A stretch of 64,000 nt of DNA from Roseomonas sp. AR75 (GTDB lineage: Bacteria > Pseudomonadota > Alphaproteobacteria > Acetobacterales > Acetobacteraceae): positions 434,001 to 498,000 of the forward strand of contig NZ_STGB01000006.1 of assembly GCF_005222815.1 (NCBI RefSeq), in the 5' to 3' direction. Of this stretch, positions 32,091 to 39,755 are shown piece after piece (position 1 is the first letter of the stretch; every line of letters begins with the position of its first letter). The notes below the pieces were generated by a model. It was not told the DNA's origin. It did not search any database and saw nothing but the letters and a program-made list of their open reading frames with translations. The position numbers and the translations under genes were made by a program.

Positions 32091-33212
32091 TCACATCTCG
32101 GCGTAGGAGCCGTTCTTCCACACGTAGAACACGTAGTCCGGAACGGTGACGTCGCCCTTCTCGGTGAAGGAGATCTCGCCGAGCACGCTCTGCCAAGGGC
32201 CCTGCGCCTTCAGCGCCTGCGCGATGCGTCGCGGGTCCACGCCGTTGGTCTTCTTCGCCGCGTCCGCCCAGATCTGGATCGCCGCATAGGTGTAGAGAAC
32301 ATAGCCCTCGGGATCGACGTTCTTCGCCCGGAAGGCCTGCACGACCTGCGCCGCGGTGGCGCGCTTGCGCGGGTCGGAGCTGAAGGTCATCAGCGTGCCC
32401 TCGCCGGCCGCGCCGGTGATCTGCCAGAACTCGTTGGTCACCAGCGCGTCGCCGCCGATGAGCGTGATGTTCATCCCGCGCTCCTTGGCCTGGCGCAGGA
32501 TCAGCCCGCTCTCGGTGTGGTAGCCGCCGACATAGACCACGCCGATATTGGCCGCCTGCAGGCGGGAGACGATGGCGGAGTAGTCGCGCTCGCCGGGGTT
32601 GTAGGCGCTGAAGAGCGTCTCCTGCTTGCCGGCGGCGTTCATCGCCTTCTTCGTCTCCTCCGCCAGGCCGCGGCCATAGGCGGAGTTGTCGTGCAGGATG
32701 GCGATGTTCCGGTCGCGCATGTTCTGCGCGATGTAGCGCCCGGCGACCTGGCCCTGCTGGTCGTCACGGCCGCAGACGCGGAAGGTGTTCCATTTGCCTT
32801 CCTCGGTGAAGCGCGGATTGGTGGAGGCGGGGCTGATCTGCAGCACGCCTTCCTCGGCATAGACGTCGCGCGCCGGGATCGAGCTGCCGGAGCAGAAATG
32901 CCCGGCCATCAGCGCGATGCGCCGGCCGGCCATCTGGTTCGCCACGCTCACCGCCTGGCGCGGGTCGCAGGCGTCGTCGCCGATCTCGAGCGCCAGTTGC
33001 CGGCCCAGCACGCCGCCCGCGGCGTTGAGGTCGGCCACCGCCTGCTCGGCGCCGGCGCGCATCTGGCCGCCGAAGGCCGCATACTGGCCGGTCATCGGCC
33101 CCGCGGTTGCGATGCGGATCGGGCCGCTGCCCTGCGCGAGGGCGCCGCGGCTCCCCGCCAGAATGGCCGGCGCGCCGAGCGCGCCCAGCATCACCGTCCT
33201 GCGCTTCAGCAT
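32091..33212 (-). CDS. Branched-chain amino-acid ABC transporter substrate-binding protein (LivK type)
   Basis: 373 residues. The N-terminus (KRRTVMLGALGAPAILAGS) is a signal peptide with twin-Arg-like character. Next come IRIATAGPMTGQYAAFGGQM, AEQAVADLNAAGGVLGRQLALEIGDDACDPRQA, then VSPASTNP-like ISPASTNPRFTEEG and FRVCGRDDQQGQVAGRYIAQ, all typical of the periplasmic-binding-protein type I LivK/LivJ family. It would bring branched-chain amino acids or amides to an ABC importer; no permease or ATPase gene is nearby, so it is an orphan. Its 3' end faces the repeat at 32031. Confidence 0.9.
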   Translation of the reverse strand: MLKRRTVMLGALGAPAILAGSRGALAQGSGPIRIATAGPMTGQYAAFGGQMRAGAEQAVADLNAAGGVLGRQLALEIGDDACDPRQAVSVANQMAGRRIALMAGHFCSGSSIPARDVYAEEGVLQISPASTNPRFTEEGKWNTFRVCGRDDQQGQVAGRYIAQNMRDRNIAILHDNSAYGRGLAEETKKAMNAAGKQETLFSAYNPGERDYSAIVSRLQAANIGVVYVGGYHTESGLILRQAKERGMNITLIGGDALVTNEFWQITGAAGEGTLMTFSSDPRKRATAAQVVQAFRAKNVDPEGYVLYTYAAIQIWADAAKKTNGVDPRRIAQALKAQGPWQSVLGEISFTEKGDVTVPDYVFYVWKNGSYAEM

Positions 33213-33326
33213 CTTGCTATTCTCCCTGTGCTGCCGGCGCGGCCCGCGCCGCCTGCCTCAACCTAGGCGAGCCGCCCCGGCCGTGCCAGCCCGACCTTGC
33301 AACGGAGGGTCACGGCCCCGGAACGG

Positions 33327-33617
33327 TCAGCCCTGCAGCGCATCGATCGCCTGCGCCAGCGCGACGTCCCGTGCGGAGAGCCCGCCGGCGTCATGCGTGG
33401 TGAGAAGGATCTCCACCCGGTTCCACACATTGGACCATTCGGGGTGGTGGTCATGCTTCTCGGCCAGCAGCGCGACGCGGGCCATGAAGCCCCAGGCAGC
33501 GGAAAAATCCGCGAAGCGGAAGTCGCGGCGGATCGCGTCGCGCCCCTCGACCATCCGCCACTGCGGCAGGGTCCGCGGCAGGGCGGCGCGGGCGGCATCA
33601 TCCAGTTTCTCGACCAT
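33327..33617 (-). CDS. Pterin-4a-carbinolamine dehydratase
   Basis: 96 residues, cytosolic. The family signature KHDHHPEWSNVWNRVEILLTTHDAGGLSARDVALA is almost complete (residues about 52-86), with the catalytic His residues in H-D-H-H-P-E-W. The enzyme dehydrates 4a-hydroxytetrahydropterin to recycle the cofactor of aromatic amino-acid hydroxylases, and related proteins act as DCoH-type coactivators. ATG 33617 follows GCCGGAGGA, a good RBS. No phenylalanine hydroxylase gene is close. It is divergent from the zincin-like gene (52-bp gap). Confidence 0.9.
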   Translation of the reverse strand: MVEKLDDAARAALPRTLPQWRMVEGRDAIRRDFRFADFSAAWGFMARVALLAEKHDHHPEWSNVWNRVEILLTTHDAGGLSARDVALAQAIDALQG

Positions 33618-33669
33618 GAACGAGATTCCTCCGGCTTGACGGGGCGATGCCGCTTGAGGTGGATGCGCC

Positions 33670-34068
33670 ATGCCGCGCTTCCACCACCCGCCGACGATCG
33701 AGGACATCGTGGAACTGGCCGAGCAGGCCTTCGCAGCGATCCCGAAGGAACTGCGCGACCTGGTCCGTGGCACTGCCATCCTGGTCGAGGACGTGGCGGA
33801 TGAGGAGACGGCCCGCGCGGTCGGGCTGGAAAGCCCCTGGGCGCTGACCGGCCTCTACCGCGGCACGCCGATGACGATGAAGAGCGTGCTGGACGTGCCC
33901 GCCGAGCCCGACACCGTTACCCTCTATCGCGAGCCGATCCTGCTGGAATGGATCGAGACCGGCGAGGACCTGTTCCGCCTGGTCCGCAACGTGCTGATCC
34001 ACGAGATCGCCCACCATTTCGGCTTTTCCGACGAGGATATCGAGCGGCTGGAAGGCGACGGCGGCTGA
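33670..34068 (+). CDS. Zincin-like metallopeptidase family protein (PF06262)
   Basis: 132 residues. After an N-terminal IEDIVELAEQAFAAIPKELRD the family-specific LTGLYRGTPMT and TVTLYREPILLEW segments lead to the metal-site motif IHEIAHHFGFSDEDIERLE (His113, His117 by count, then Asp). This fits the small 'possibly zinc metallopeptidase' family widespread in proteobacteria, of unknown substrate. ATG 33670 lies three bases after GGATGCGCC, and the RBS is weak. Convergent with the ornithine cyclodeaminase-like gene, 25 bp apart. Confidence 0.85.
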   Translation: MPRFHHPPTIEDIVELAEQAFAAIPKELRDLVRGTAILVEDVADEETARAVGLESPWALTGLYRGTPMTMKSVLDVPAEPDTVTLYREPILLEWIETGEDLFRLVRNVLIHEIAHHFGFSDEDIERLEGDGG

Positions 34069-34093
34069 ACGCCCGCCGCCCCGCGCCCGCCCT

Positions 34094-35035
34094 TCACCCG
34101 CCGAAGGCGAGGATCGCCGCGGCAAGATCCTCCCCGGCCCAGCCGACCGACTTGAACACCGTCACCTCATCCTCCCGCCGGCGCCCCGGATGCGCGCTGC
34201 GGCAGAGTTCGGCCAACTCCGCGGCGACCGAGGCCTCGGTGATCGCGCCCTCGGCGATGGCTTGCACCACGTCCCCCGCCTCGGCCAGCCCGCCGGCGCG
34301 GGTGTCCAGCACCAGGGTGGCGCGGGCGAGCAGGGCCGCATCGCTCTCCCGCATGGCGGGGCGGAAGGCGCCGACCAGGTCCACATGCGTGCCGGGATCG
34401 ACTTCGGCGCCGCGGACCAGCGGGGTCTCGGACAGGGTGGCCGCGGAGACGATGTCGAAGCCGCGTGGATCGGGGCTGGCGGCGGCGCGCGCCGGCAGGC
34501 CATGCGCGGCGAGGCGCACGGCCAGCGCGGCGGCATGGTCCGGGTTGCGCGACCAGATTGCCGCCTCCGTGATCGGGAAGCGGTCGCACCAGGCCTCGGC
34601 CAGCGCGGCCGCCACCCGCCCCGATCCGAGCACCAGCAGGCGGCGGCTGTCGGGGCGGGCGAGGAAGCGGCCGGCCAGGGTGCTGGCGGCGGCGGTGCGC
34701 CGGTCGGTCAACTCCCCGCCATCCAGCAGCGCCAGCGGCTCGCCCGTGGCCGCATCGGAGAGCAGGTAGGAGGCGTGCACCGCCGGCAGCCCGCGTGCCC
34801 CGTTCGCGGGCAGGACATGCACGATCTTCACGCCGGAATGCTGCCGGCCTGCACCGCCCGGCCGTTCCCAGGCGGGCATCAGGAGCAACGTTCCCTCCGG
34901 CCCTTCGGCCTGGGGCAGGGCGTGGCGATGGCGCAGCGGCGCTTCGCAGCCCTCCCGGAAGATCCGCTCCAGCGCCGCCTCCAGCGCCGGCCATGCCAGG
35001 GCCCTGCGCAGTTCCTCCGCCCCGATCTGGCGCAT
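34094..35035 (-). CDS. Ornithine cyclodeaminase / mu-crystallin family protein
   Basis: 313 residues. The N-terminal half provides substrate residues (LRHRHALPQAEGPEGTLLLMPAW, GVKIVHVLPANGARGLPAVHASY, LLDGGELTDRRTAAASTLAGRFLA). The NAD-binding Rossmann site follows (RRLLVLGSGRVAAALAEAWCDRF, about residues 118-140), then HVDLVGAFRPAMRESDA. Members include ornithine cyclodeaminase (ornithine to proline and ammonia), alanine dehydrogenase and ketimine reductase; which reaction occurs is not certain. It is divergent from the aapJ amino-acid importer operon, which suggests a connection to amino-acid catabolism. Confidence 0.86.
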   Translation of the reverse strand: MRQIGAEELRRALAWPALEAALERIFREGCEAPLRHRHALPQAEGPEGTLLLMPAWERPGGAGRQHSGVKIVHVLPANGARGLPAVHASYLLSDAATGEPLALLDGGELTDRRTAAASTLAGRFLARPDSRRLLVLGSGRVAAALAEAWCDRFPITEAAIWSRNPDHAAALAVRLAAHGLPARAAASPDPRGFDIVSAATLSETPLVRGAEVDPGTHVDLVGAFRPAMRESDAALLARATLVLDTRAGGLAEAGDVVQAIAEGAITEASVAAELAELCRSAHPGRRREDEVTVFKSVGWAGEDLAAAILAFGG

Positions 35036-35191
35036 GGGTGCCCCCTTTTCCCGGCTGCCGATCGTCTGGCACCCCCGCGCCGGGGCGGGAAGGGGGCAGT
35101 GTTGACGCCGGGCCTCCCCCGCCCTGAAAGAATACCACCGTTGATCCCTTTGCAGGGCTGGCGCAGTCTCGCCAACGAAGCAGAGGGGGAG

Positions 35192-35214
35192 GCGGCCCGC
35201 AGCCGGCGGGCCGC
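35192..35214 (+). promoter_or_regulatory. Leader hairpin upstream of aapJ
   Basis: Perfect 9-bp inverted repeat (35192-35200 with 35206-35214) with a 5-nt loop, 23 bases before the aapJ ATG and just before its RBS (GAAGGAG at 35221-35227). It could stabilise the aapJ mRNA or affect initiation. There is no T-run. Position suggests control of the binding protein; nothing more can be concluded. Confidence 0.4.
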
Positions 35215-35237
35215 ACCACGTGAAGGAGAACACGCCG

Positions 35238-36278
35238 ATGAAGGCATTGCACCGTGTCGTGACCCGCGCCGCAGGGGGGATCGCGCTCGCGGCGACCATT
35301 TCCCTGCCGGTCCTTGCCCAGCCCGCGGTGAGCGGCCCGACGCTCGATACCATCCGCCAGCGCGGCACGCTGATCTGCGGCGTCAACACCGGCCTGGCCG
35401 GCTTCGCCCAGCCGGACAGCCAGGGCGTCTGGCGCGGCTTCGACGTGGATTATTGCCGCGCGGTCGCCATCGCCCTGTTCAACGACCCGGGCAAGGTCCG
35501 CTACGTGCCGACCACGGCGCAGAATCGCTTTACCGCGCTGCAGTCCGGCGAAGTGGACATGCTGAGCCGCAACACGACCTGGACGCTGTCGCGCGACACC
35601 TCGCTCGGCTTCGACTTCACGGGCATCAACTTCTATGACGGCCAGGGCTTCATGGTGAAGGCCTCGACCGGCGTGAAGACGGCCAAGGAACTGGACGGCG
35701 CGACGATCTGCGTGCAGCCGGGCACCACCACCGAGCAGAACCTGACCGACTGGGCACGCGCCAACCGCATCAACTTCACCCCGGTCGTGATCGAGCGGCT
35801 GGAGGAAGTGGTGCAGGCCTATGTCGCCGGTCGCTGCGACGCCTACACGACGGACGTGTCCGGCCTGGCGGCCACCCGCTCCGCCCAGCCGCGCCCGGCC
35901 GAGCACACCATCCTGCCCGACGTGATCTCCAAGGAGCCGCTCGGGCCGCTGGTGCGGCATGGCGACCAGGCCTTCGCGGATCTGGTGCGCTGGATCCACT
36001 ACGGCCTGCTGACCGCCGAGGAACTCGGGATCAATGCGGGCAATGTCCAGCAGGCGGTGCAGGGCGACAACCGCCCGGATGCGCAGCGCCTCGTCGGCCG
36101 CACCGGCGGCCTCGGGCGCATGCTCGGCGTGGACAACGCCTTCATGGTCAACATCATCAGCGGCCTCGGCAACTACGGCGAGATCTTCCAGCGCAACCTG
36201 GCGCCGATCGGGCTGCAGCGCGGGCCGAATGCGCTCTGGAACCAGGGCGGCCTGCAGTATCCGCCGCCCTTCCGGTGA
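35238..36278 (+). CDS. aapJ: General L-amino-acid ABC transporter, periplasmic binding protein
   Basis: 346 residues. Signal peptide (RVVTRAAGGIALAATISLPVLAQ) then LDTIRQRGTLICGVNTGLAGFAQPDSQGVWRGFDVDYCRAVA, the AapJ/YhdW N-terminus. QNRFTALQSGEVDMLSRNTTWTLSRD and ICVQPGTTTEQNL are ligand-domain hallmarks of the polar amino-acid family. It binds many L-amino acids in the periplasm and delivers them to AapQMP, encoded directly downstream. The first ATG is 35220, but ATG 35238 follows GAAGGAG and starts the signal peptide. A hairpin between its stop and aapQ may lower downstream expression. Confidence 0.93.
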   Translation: MKALHRVVTRAAGGIALAATISLPVLAQPAVSGPTLDTIRQRGTLICGVNTGLAGFAQPDSQGVWRGFDVDYCRAVAIALFNDPGKVRYVPTTAQNRFTALQSGEVDMLSRNTTWTLSRDTSLGFDFTGINFYDGQGFMVKASTGVKTAKELDGATICVQPGTTTEQNLTDWARANRINFTPVVIERLEEVVQAYVAGRCDAYTTDVSGLAATRSAQPRPAEHTILPDVISKEPLGPLVRHGDQAFADLVRWIHYGLLTAEELGINAGNVQQAVQGDNRPDAQRLVGRTGGLGRMLGVDNAFMVNIISGLGNYGEIFQRNLAPIGLQRGPNALWNQGGLQYPPPFR

Positions 36279-36284
36279 GGGCAT

Positions 36285-36315
36285 GGGGGCCGCGGCGCCG
36301 ATCGTGGCCCCCTTC
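36285..36315 (+). terminator. Possible attenuator between aapJ and aapQ
   Basis: A GC-rich stem of 7 bp (36285-36291, GGGGGCC, with 36306-36312, GGCCCCC) and 14-nt loop (which itself can pair) starts six bases after the aapJ stop and is followed by TTCTTGCTT. The T-run is imperfect, so partial termination or 3'-end protection is more likely than full stop. The 36279-36467 gap contains no gene. Such sites commonly raise binding-protein levels relative to the membrane components. Confidence 0.5.
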
Positions 36316-36467
36316 TTGCTTCGCAACCTATGCGACAGCCTGCATGACCGGACGAATGACGCAACGGATGTCTGACCGACTGGCTGCCGCCGACCGGCAC
36401 TGCGCCCCCCGGCGCAGGGTCGCGCGCATGCCGGCGCCGGGCCGGGCGCCGCGAAGGGACTGAGCCC

Positions 36468-37673
36468 ATGTCCTCCTCCACGTCGGATCCGCGCTTCTCC
36501 GCCGCAGGGCCGCCACGGCGGCCGCTGCGCCTGTCCTGGGGCGACGAGAGGCTGCGCGGCATCGTCTGGCAGTTGCTCGTCGTCGGACTGGTGGTGAGCG
36601 TCTTCTGGTGGCTCTGGTCCAACACCGTCCACAACCTCGAGGTGCGGCGCATCGCGACCGGCTTCGGGTTCCTGCAGCGCGAGGCGGGGCTGCCGATCGG
36701 CGAGAGCCTGATCCCCTACACGCCCGCGGACACCTATCTGCGCGCGTTGACCGTCGGCGTGCTGAACACGCTGAAGGTGGCGGTGATCGGCATCATCCTG
36801 GCCACCATCCTCGGCACGCTGGTGGGCATCGCGCGGCTGTCGCACAACTGGCTGCTGTCGAAGCTGGCCGCCTTCTACGTCGAGGTGATCCGCGACCTGC
36901 CGCTGCTGCTGCAACTGCTGTTCTGGTACACCATCCTGCAGGGCCTGCCCGGGCCGCGCCAGGCGCTGAACCCGGCGGAGGGCGTGTTCCTCTCCAACCG
37001 CGGCATGAAGCTGCCCTTCATCGAATGGACCAGCGTGCACTGGCTGGCGCTGCTGGCCATGGTGGTGGGCATCGTGCTGACCTGGCTCTATGCCCGCGTG
37101 GCGCGCGCGAAGCAGTATGCGGATGGCCAGCCGCGCAAGGTGTGGCCGGCGGGCGTCGCGCTGATCATCGGCCTGCCGCTGGCGGTGTGGGCCGCGCTCG
37201 GCGCGCCCTTCACGCCGGACATCCCGGCGCTGCGGGGCTTCAACTTCCAGGGCGGCATCACCGTCAGCCCGGAATTCTTCGCCCTGCTGATCGGCCTGGT
37301 CACCTACACCGCGGGCTTCATCGCGGAGATCGTCCGCGCCGGCATCCAGTCGGTGAATCAGGGCCAGTGGGAGGCCGCGGAGGCGCTGGGTCTCCGGCGC
37401 GGCGACATCCTGCGCAAGATCGTGCTGCCGCAGGCGCTGCGCGTGATCGTGCCCCCGATGACCAGCCAGTATCTGAACCTGACGAAGAACAGCTCGCTCG
37501 CCGTCGCCATCGGCTACCAGGACATCGTCAGCATCGCGAACACGACGCTGAACCAGACAGGCCAGGCGATCGAGGGCATCGCGATCATCATGCTGGTCTA
37601 CCTGACGATCAGCCTGTCCATCTCGCTGTTCATGAACTGGTACAACGCGCGCATCGCGCTGGTGGAGCGCTGA
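36468..37673 (+). CDS. aapQ: Amino-acid ABC transporter permease AapQ
   Basis: 401 residues, with about eight membrane helices; longer than usual histidine-type permeases, as is typical for AapQ/YhdX. The N-terminal region holds LSWGDERLRGIVWQLLVVGL and NTVHNLEVRRIATGFGFL. The permease domain has the EAA loop GQWEAAEALGLRRGDILRKIVLPQALRVIVPP (about 300-330), which contacts the ATPase AapP. It pairs with AapM. The gene lies 190 bp after aapJ and three bases before aapM. The first residues (SSSTSDPRFSAAGPPRR) are polar. Confidence 0.94.
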   Translation: MSSSTSDPRFSAAGPPRRPLRLSWGDERLRGIVWQLLVVGLVVSVFWWLWSNTVHNLEVRRIATGFGFLQREAGLPIGESLIPYTPADTYLRALTVGVLNTLKVAVIGIILATILGTLVGIARLSHNWLLSKLAAFYVEVIRDLPLLLQLLFWYTILQGLPGPRQALNPAEGVFLSNRGMKLPFIEWTSVHWLALLAMVVGIVLTWLYARVARAKQYADGQPRKVWPAGVALIIGLPLAVWAALGAPFTPDIPALRGFNFQGGITVSPEFFALLIGLVTYTAGFIAEIVRAGIQSVNQGQWEAAEALGLRRGDILRKIVLPQALRVIVPPMTSQYLNLTKNSSLAVAIGYQDIVSIANTTLNQTGQAIEGIAIIMLVYLTISLSISLFMNWYNARIALVER

Positions 37674-37676
37674 GCG

Positions 37677-38828
37677 ATGTCCGACATCACGCTCAACACT
37701 GCCGTCTCCCGCGTGCCCGGCGACGCATCCGCGCCGCGGGAGGCGCCGATCCGCACGACAGGCGCCGTCGCCTGGGCGCGGCAGAACCTGTTCGGAAGCT
37801 GGCTCTCCACGGCCGTCACGCTGCTGCTCGGCTACCTGATCGTCCGCTGGAGCATCGGCATCGTCGAATGGGCGTTCCTCAACGCGATCTGGGAGGTGCC
37901 GGTCGTCAACGGCCAGGCGCAGACCCAGGCCTGCCGGGAGATCAAGGGCATCGGCGCCTGCTGGGCGGTGATCACGGAGAAGCACCGCTTCATCCTGTTC
38001 GGCACCTATCCCTTCGAGGAGCACTGGCGCCCCGCGCTGGTCTGCGTCCTGTTCGTCTGCCTCTACGTCGTCTCCGCGATGCGGCGCTTCTGGAACTGGA
38101 CGCTGGTGCCGATCTGGCTGGTGACGCTGACCGTCATCGGCGTCCTGATGTGGGGCGGCATCCTCGGGCTCAGCTATGTCCCGCAGGAGCGCTGGGGCGG
38201 GCTGCCGATCACGCTGATCCTGTCCACCTTCGGCCTCGCCTTCGCCTTCCCGCTGGCGATCCTGGTCGCGCTCGGCCGGCGGTCGAAGCTGCCCGCGATC
38301 AAGATGCTCTGCGTGCTGTATGTCGAGCTGATCCGCGGCGTGCCGCTGATCTCGCTGCTGTTCATGGCGAGCGTGATGTTCCCGCTGTTCCTTCCGGAAG
38401 GCATGAACATCGACAAGCTGCTGCGCGCGCAGGTGGCGATCACGCTGTTCGCCGGCGCCTACCTGGCGGAGGTGGTGCGCGGCGGCCTGCAGGCGCTGCC
38501 GCGCGGCCAGTACGAGGCGGCGGATGCGCTGGGTCTCAGCTACTGGCAGAAGACCGGCCTCATCATCCTGCCGCAGGCGCTGCGCCTGGTGATCCCGCCG
38601 CTGGTGAACACCTTCATCGGCTTCTTCAAGGACACCTCGCTGGTGCTGATCATCGGCATCTTCGACCTGCTGACGGCCGGTAAGACCGCGATCGTGGAAC
38701 CCGCCTGGCAGGGCTTCGGCATCGAGGTCTACATCACCGTCGGTCTGATCTACCTTTGCTTCTGCTTCGCCATGTCGAAATACAGCCAGGGGCTGGAGCG
38801 CGACCTCAACCGGCATCGGCGCCGCTAG
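37677..38828 (+). CDS. aapM: Amino-acid ABC transporter permease AapM
   Basis: 383 residues with about eight transmembrane segments, the second permease of the Aap system. WLSTAVTLLLGYLIVRWSI, KEHRFILFGTYPFEEHWRPALV-like HRFILFGTYPFEEHWRP (characteristic of AapM/YhdY), LILSTFGLAFAFPLAILVALGR, then the EAA loop GQYEAAD-ALGLSYWQKTGLIILPQALRLVIPP. The ATG is three bases after the aapQ stop, so expression is coupled. The C-terminus (AMSKYSQGLERDLNRHRRR) is cytoplasmic and basic, as usual in this family. Confidence 0.94.
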   Translation: MSDITLNTAVSRVPGDASAPREAPIRTTGAVAWARQNLFGSWLSTAVTLLLGYLIVRWSIGIVEWAFLNAIWEVPVVNGQAQTQACREIKGIGACWAVITEKHRFILFGTYPFEEHWRPALVCVLFVCLYVVSAMRRFWNWTLVPIWLVTLTVIGVLMWGGILGLSYVPQERWGGLPITLILSTFGLAFAFPLAILVALGRRSKLPAIKMLCVLYVELIRGVPLISLLFMASVMFPLFLPEGMNIDKLLRAQVAITLFAGAYLAEVVRGGLQALPRGQYEAADALGLSYWQKTGLIILPQALRLVIPPLVNTFIGFFKDTSLVLIIGIFDLLTAGKTAIVEPAWQGFGIEVYITVGLIYLCFCFAMSKYSQGLERDLNRHRRR

Positions 38829-38874
38829 CCGATGCCGCCGCGCCTCAGCGACGAAAGGATGACAGGGGGTTCGA

Positions 38875-39666
38875 ATGGGTGAGACTGCGACCGAGGTGCA
38901 TATCGCCTCCGCCATGCGCACGGATGCGCCGCCGGCGATCGTGCTGGACGGCGTGAACAAGTGGTTCGGCGCGTTGCACGTGCTGCGCGATGTCAACCTC
39001 CAGGTCGCGGCGGGCGAGCGCGTGGTGGTCTGCGGGCCATCGGGGTCCGGCAAGTCCACCATGATCCGCTGCATCAACCGGCTGGAGCAGCACCAGGAAG
39101 GCCGGATCATGGTGGACGGCATCGAGCTGACCGACGACCTGCGCAGCCTGGACGCGATCCGGCGCGAGGTCGGCATGGTGTTCCAGAGCTTCAACCTGTT
39201 CCCGCACCTGACGATCCTGGAGAACTGCACCCTCGCGCCGATCTGGGTGCGCCGGATGCCGAAGCGCGAAGCCGAGGAACTGGCAATGGAATACCTGACC
39301 CGGGTGCGCATCCCGGAGCAGGCGAAGAAGTATCCGGGCCAGCTTTCCGGCGGCCAGCAGCAGCGCGTGGCGATCGCCCGCGCGCTCTGCATGAAGCCGA
39401 AGATCATGCTGTTCGACGAGCCGACCTCCGCCCTCGACCCCGAGATGATCAAGGAGGTGCTGGACACCATGGTGATGCTCGCCAACGAGGGCATGACCAT
39501 GATCTGCGTGACGCATGAGATGGGCTTCGCGCGCCAGGTCGCGGACCGCGTGGTGTTCATGGACCGGGGCGAGATCGTGGAGAGCGGCGAGCCGGAGGCG
39601 ATCTTCAGCAACCCGCAGACCGACCGCCTCAAGCTGTTCCTCAGCCAGATCCTGCGCGGCCACTAG
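38875..39666 (+). CDS. aapP: Amino-acid ABC transporter ATP-binding protein AapP
   Basis: 263 residues. Complete ABC ATPase set: Walker A GPSGSGKST (54-62), Q-loop near VFQSFNLFPH, signature LSGGQQQR (157-164), Walker B IMLFDEPTSALD (177-188) and H-loop His214 (VTHEMGFA). The polar-amino-acid family is shown by HVLRDVNLQV and the C-terminus NPQTDRLKLFLSQIL. It powers AapQM. It follows aapM with 46 bp between them; GGGGTTCGA gives a modest RBS. A 10-residue-longer polar N-terminus (GETATEVHIASAMRT) precedes the fold compared with close family members. Confidence 0.95.
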   Translation: MGETATEVHIASAMRTDAPPAIVLDGVNKWFGALHVLRDVNLQVAAGERVVVCGPSGSGKSTMIRCINRLEQHQEGRIMVDGIELTDDLRSLDAIRREVGMVFQSFNLFPHLTILENCTLAPIWVRRMPKREAEELAMEYLTRVRIPEQAKKYPGQLSGGQQQRVAIARALCMKPKIMLFDEPTSALDPEMIKEVLDTMVMLANEGMTMICVTHEMGFARQVADRVVFMDRGEIVESGEPEAIFSNPQTDRLKLFLSQILRGH

Positions 39667-39755
39667 GACCGGGGCACGGCGGCAGGGGCGCCGCGCTTGC
39701 GCCGCCACCGCGCCCGGCTCTATGCGTATGCGCGTTCCGCTACCGGAGCGCGATC

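Noticed and set aside
34167..39632. A 1821-residue open frame on the minus strand covering the aap operon and its upstream region
   Set aside because: It lies opposite the well-supported aapJQMP genes. Its translation is rich in Arg, His, Asp and Gln with no domain, which is a typical antisense shadow in about 70% GC sequence.
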